Origin: Morella rubra
Taxonomy: Eukaryota; Streptophyta; Magnoliopsida; Fagales; Myricaceae
Reading direction: 5' to 3'
DNA length: 64,000 nucleotides
Assembly: GCA_003952965.2 (NCBI GenBank)
Contig: CM025852.1
Coordinates: forward strand, 28,145,009 to 28,209,008
The notes under the pieces: generated by a model
Told to the model about the DNA's origin: nothing
What the model saw: only the letters and a program-made list of their open reading frames with translations
Databases searched by the model: none
Translations under genes and position numbers: made by a program
In this document: one piece after another, positions 60,309-64,000 of the stretch
Position numbering within the stretch: position 1 is the stretch's first letter
Layout: each line of letters opens with the position of its first letter

Positions 60309-63191
60309 TTACACCTTTGAGGGCTCAGTGGCTGCAGCATCAACTGCAGGGGCAGAATGACCACCACCAGAAGTTGGCCTAAAAAGAAAACAACAAGACC
60401 AATGTCAGGATTGAATGATTATCACAGGGATGGATTTCCTCCACATGAACTGTTTCAAGCAATGCCAGAGAAGAGAAGGAATATGAACTTACAATCCTAC
60501 GAAGACTTTGAAAGCATCATAAAGTCCCCATTGGGCACCCGTAAGGGTTCCAATCATGAGTATACGAAGAGGGAGGCCGCGGGTGCAAAGACCCCACAAC
60601 CCTAGCTTCTGCACAGCCTGCAACCACCAAATACAGCGAAAACGGTGAGCACACGAGATCAAAAATGTTACTAGATAACCAAGACACTCAGTACAAAAGA
60701 TTCACGCACATCACCAACAGTTGCGCCCTTGGCATTGTTGAGGAAAGACACAAGGTTGTCAGCAGGGTGGGAGACAATGGCACAGAATACACCAGCCACA
60801 TATCCGCCTGCAAAGCTCACCCCAAGCTGCAAAGGTTTGCTACACTGGTCTTTCGGTGTTGGGATGGCATACTTGTACAGCATCTCCACAATAGTCTCGA
60901 AGGAAGCAAATTTCATCATGGTATCTGCAAATTAAGCACCCCACTCTGATGGTCAGAAACTTCCTTCCAAAAAAGGGATTGGTATAAGATTGAATTCCTG
61001 CAACCCAACCAGTTATAGAAATGTGATGGATAGAAAAGAAGAAAAAGGACGAATAATATGCTCTACGTGCTACTGGGGATACTTTTAACATAATGATCAA
61101 TTCCCAATTGCCTCATTGTTCAAGTAAAAGATCAAGTGCATCACAACAAGTAGCATGAAAAGGTGGAGATGCTTCAACTTACATGGAATCTGACGTCCCC
61201 AAAGAGGAACAAGCCCCTTGTACAACCTGCAGCAATCAAACGTTGATCAGATTAGAATCCAAATGATATTAGCATCATAACAAAGACCGAGTAATCCATA
61301 AAAGTTCCGTACCCAAGAGCTCCTTCGGACTTCACAAACTTTGGCAATCCATCTGACAAGCCTCGGGCAAACCCAGGCTGAGTTTGAACACGAACTTTCA
61401 CGGCCTCCATGGGGCAGAGGGCAATATCAGCAATCAATTCAGCAGATGCTGAACCAGCAAGATAGATCAGGGTTTTATACTTGGCTGCGTTCTCAGGTCC
61501 AGCAATGTCCGAGTACCATTTCTTAAAGAACTCATAAAATCCAAACTTGCCGGCACCTTGCGCACTGTAACCAAGCAAAGTGGGCGCCCAACCCCTAAAG
61601 AAACCTCGAACTCCCTGCTCCTTCAGCAAAACCCCAAATCCAGAAGAGATGTTCTTATATTTTGCTGGGTCAATCTGCAAATTGGAAAAGATCAATTCTT
61701 CATCACAACAAGTAGCATGAAAGCGGTGCACATATGCTTCAAGTCATGGCCTCGACGTAATCATTCACAAGCCTTATACAACCTGCGGCAATCAGCTCCA
61801 TGAATTGATCTCTTTCCCAGAATAATTGGGTAGAACATGAATCCGAGTAATCCCAACCATACCTTTCAGCTTCGTGACAGTTCAACCCCTTCGACAGACA
61901 ATAAAAGAAAGCCGGACGAACGCCGGCTTTTGTTAACACGAGGACGCCTGTTGAAGGGCAATCAGCAAAGATCAGCACCAAGGAGTGAACCAGCATGATA
62001 GAGGCGCCACTGAAAGCGTGAAGGCAATCCAACAAGCGTCACGAGTAACATAAAATCTTCCAACTTTTTCTTGCAATGTCCAGTATCTTGCTCGCCGGCA
62101 CCTTGCGCACTGTAACCAAGCAAAGTGGGCGCCCAACCCCTAAAGAAACCTCGAACTCCCTGCTCCTTCAGCAAAACCCCAAATCCAGAAGAGATGTTCT
62201 TATATTTTGCTGGGTCAATCTGCAAATTGGAAAAACATCAATCTTAGCTTAATTCGGCCCATGAGAGTTTGCGAAGCACATATGTAATAATACTTGATCA
62301 AGTCAACCGAGCCTCTAATATTCTAACTTATCGCATACGGTTCCATGAATCCTCTTTCCCAGCTAATTGGGATCCCAGAACATGCATCTTTTCCCACGTA
62401 TAAGTGACAACCATAGCTTTTTCAAATCGTGACAGTTCAACCCCTCGACAGACAAATAAAAGAAAGACGCGGACTCAGCCGCCGCCAAATTTTGTAAGTA
62501 CAGAGGAGAGCAAATTTCCAGCAAATGTTGATCGGTTTAAGCGCACAACTCTCAAAGCGACCAAGGAGATATTTAGGTATCATAATTATGAGAGTGAAAA
62601 GGCGAAACCACTGAAAGCTGAATACCCAATAAAAGCGCAACATCAACTCCAACTAAAATTCCAACTTTTTCTGCAAATTCATATCTGCTTCCATCCTTAT
62701 CATGAGGAAACTCGTATCAAAAGATACGTGTCTTCCAATCACAAACCAGAGCTTAACGTCAAAGATTGTCCCATTACGTGTCTTCCTAACAAAGCCAAGA
62801 AATTAATGACAGTATGCTGAAGCACATGTCAAAGCGATGAAATCGAGGAAACGAACGAAACTAAAAGGTAGCGATCAATTACCTGCATGTTGCACTTGAC
62901 GAGATCAAGAGGGGTGACGGCCGTGTGTGTGAGACCGCAGCTGAGGATCCCACCAAACGTACACGCTGCGTAGAAAGACGGCGAGTACATCTCGATCTTT
63001 TCTTTCGGTGCCGGGACCACGAAAGACTTTGTCGACGACGACGACGGAATAGACGGTAATCCATTAGCGTTCGTCGCCCTGGGCGTCGTCAACGTGTCGA
63101 AATCGAACAGCATAGTTTTCTTCGGCAGTGGAGAAGAAGAGTATAGGAAGCTTGGGATGAGGGACTTCCGTGAGTCATAGGGGAGAGACAT
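60309..63191 (-). CDS. PHT3: Mitochondrial phosphate carrier, copy B
   Basis: Six exons mirror copy A with the same phases: 62883-63191, 61313-61674, 61183-61226, 60710-60924, 60493-60617 and 60309-60378. They give 374 residues with no stop. The carrier signatures PLDLVK, PMEAVK and PADNLV are kept. Differences from copy A include [11 protein letters not shown] to LPSIPSSSS, a change of [12 protein letters not shown] to [12 protein letters not shown] in the first matrix-helix region, and a different tail (TEPSKV instead of TQLPKA). Intron 1 is enlarged and carries a rearranged duplicate of the 5' half of exon 2 (62094-62222) with its own acceptor site. That could trap splicing and give a truncated message. 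The gene may be functional, subfunctional or on its way to a pseudogene. Confidence 0.88.
61549..62233 (-). repeat. Partial exon 2 duplicated within PHT3 copy B intron 1
   Basis: About 140 bp around the start of exon 2 (61549-61688) recurs almost unchanged 545 bp away at 62094-62233, including the acceptor TTGCAG and the coding start [20 protein letters not shown]. The distal copy loses similarity after [10 protein letters not shown]. The DNA between them (61690-62093) is a patchwork. GTAGCATGAAA and ATGCTTCAA blocks resemble intron 3. CTTATACAACCTGCGGCAAT resembles the start of exon 3. GTGACAGTTCAACCCC resembles intron 1. Confidence 0.85.
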
Positions 63192-63637
63192 TTTCGCGTT
63201 TTGTTTTGTCTCTCTCTCTCCTCTCTTTCTCTAGCTTTCTCAAATGAGTTCGTGCCGCGAGAATCGAGAATGTCTGGTTCCTCAGTGGCCTTTCTCCAAG
63301 CTTTTCGCTGTCCTTAATTTATAGTGCTTTTCCCCCCTGGTTTTTGGTCCATTTAAGGCGTTGACTGCTCTTTATTTGTATCAAATTCAAATGTCACTTC
63401 CCCCATGACCATTTACATAGAACCTCTGTTAGTGCTGGCAGTTTTGATCTTTTGTAAAGGACATGCATATAATTCCACACCGGTATCGCAATTCGGGTAA
63501 GCAGGGACGTATCTGCATCCTGAGATTGGTAAGCAAAGATGTAAATATGTTTATATTCCCTTTCCCTCACAGTCAGGCTTGAATGTTCAAAGAACCTTGC
63601 TTGGCTCAAACGCCACCCTTCTCTCTGTGTTCTTCGA

Positions 63638-64000
63638 ATTTGGACGCGCAGGCAGTGTCTGTCAGTTTTCTTTTAACGGCTTTTCGTAGACTATGGAAGC
63701 AGGGGAGTCCCGAACTCGAAGAGATTTTGACTAACTTGGTTCTCACCCGACCCATATGCAACCCAACGCATTCCAGAGTGCATGCTTCGCATAACCACAT
63801 TGCTTTACCCATGCGGAACCCAAACTTCGTTTTCTGGTGTGAATTTATTATGATAAGCCAAATCAGAAGTCATCCAGCTTTTTCTTTGACAAGTATTGTA
63901 AGCTTGAAGCGATGTATAATAATCGCGCTTGCTTCACAAATGTATATTGTATTCTTTGAGGAGGAATTCAACGCGTGATGGTTAAGCCGATTTGGACAAA
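63638..64000. other. DNA beyond the duplication, no gene assigned
   Basis: Similarity to copy A ends here. The frame at 63583-63978 spans the border and resembles no family I know, so I make no call. Confidence 0.35.

Larger units (their letters stand above)
54957..63637. repeat. Segmental duplication, copy B
   Basis: The second copy of the block at 48179-53198, direct orientation, is enlarged from 5.0 to about 8.7 kb. Two insertions account for most of the growth (about 55650-56263 and 56379-59027), and extra rearranged DNA lies in PHT3 intron 1 (about 61690-62093). Similarity starts inside intron 12 of the nucleotidyltransferase gene and ends past the PHT3 promoter, near ACGCCACCCTTCTCT. 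Confidence 0.92.

Noticed and set aside
1-64000. CRISPR arrays, rRNA genes, operons or phage systems
   Set aside because: The tandem repeats here are transposon- or satellite-like, without regular short repeats and spacers, and gene structure is eukaryotic throughout. tRNA genes were not systematically excluded by eye.

Overview
This window looks like nuclear DNA of a eudicot plant. It is AT-rich. Its genes have many short exons with GT..AG introns, and the proteins match plant families closely enough to read whole genes exon by exon. Tourist-, hAT-, Mutator- and Harbinger-type DNA transposons fill the space between genes. I see no bacterial-style operon, CRISPR array or rRNA gene.

Layout. 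0-9.2 kb: a PIF/Harbinger DNA transposon region on the minus strand. It holds a transposase with an open frame, a frameshifted Myb/SANT-like partner ORF and a small GRF zinc-finger gene. 9.2-13.7 kb: intergenic DNA with a four-unit ~240-bp tandem array. 13.77-18.30 kb (+): serine palmitoyltransferase LCB2, 12 coding exons. 19.56-20.52 kb (-): a SAM-domain protein, tail to tail with LCB2. 21.67-26.02 kb (-): a GT29 sialyltransferase-like gene, 12 exons. 26.5-36 kb: a transposon-rich gap with two Mutator-like elements (one nested inside a larger long-inverted-repeat element), a hAT and several MITEs. 36.30-38.12 kb (-): a BEE/bHLH137-type bHLH gene with an apparent one-base insertion in its DNA-binding region. 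38.1-44.3 kb: no gene seen. 44.84-49.34 kb (+): a class II tRNA nucleotidyltransferase/poly(A) polymerase-type gene, 14 exons. 50.28-52.73 kb (-): mitochondrial phosphate carrier PHT3, 6 exons.

48.18-53.20 kb is duplicated in direct orientation at about 54.96-63.64 kb. The second copy carries a broken 3' fragment of the nucleotidyltransferase gene and an open PHT3 gene whose first intron contains a rearranged extra piece of exon 2. The fragment is split by two insertions. One of them, 2.65 kb long, carries fragments of two unrelated host genes, a LON-domain protein and a myosin-heavy-chain-like coiled-coil protein. A bulb-lectin receptor fragment lies between the two copies.

The order LCB2 - SAM - sialyltransferase - nucleotidyltransferase - PHT3 matches, from memory, Arabidopsis chromosome 3 (At3g48780 to At3g48850). 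These are housekeeping genes: sphingolipid synthesis, Golgi glycosylation, RNA 3'-end addition and mitochondrial phosphate import. They share an ancestral neighbourhood rather than a pathway. I found no convincing new molecular system. The most unusual parts are the duplicated block, the gene-capturing insertion, the frameshifted bHLH gene and the Harbinger/GRF cluster.
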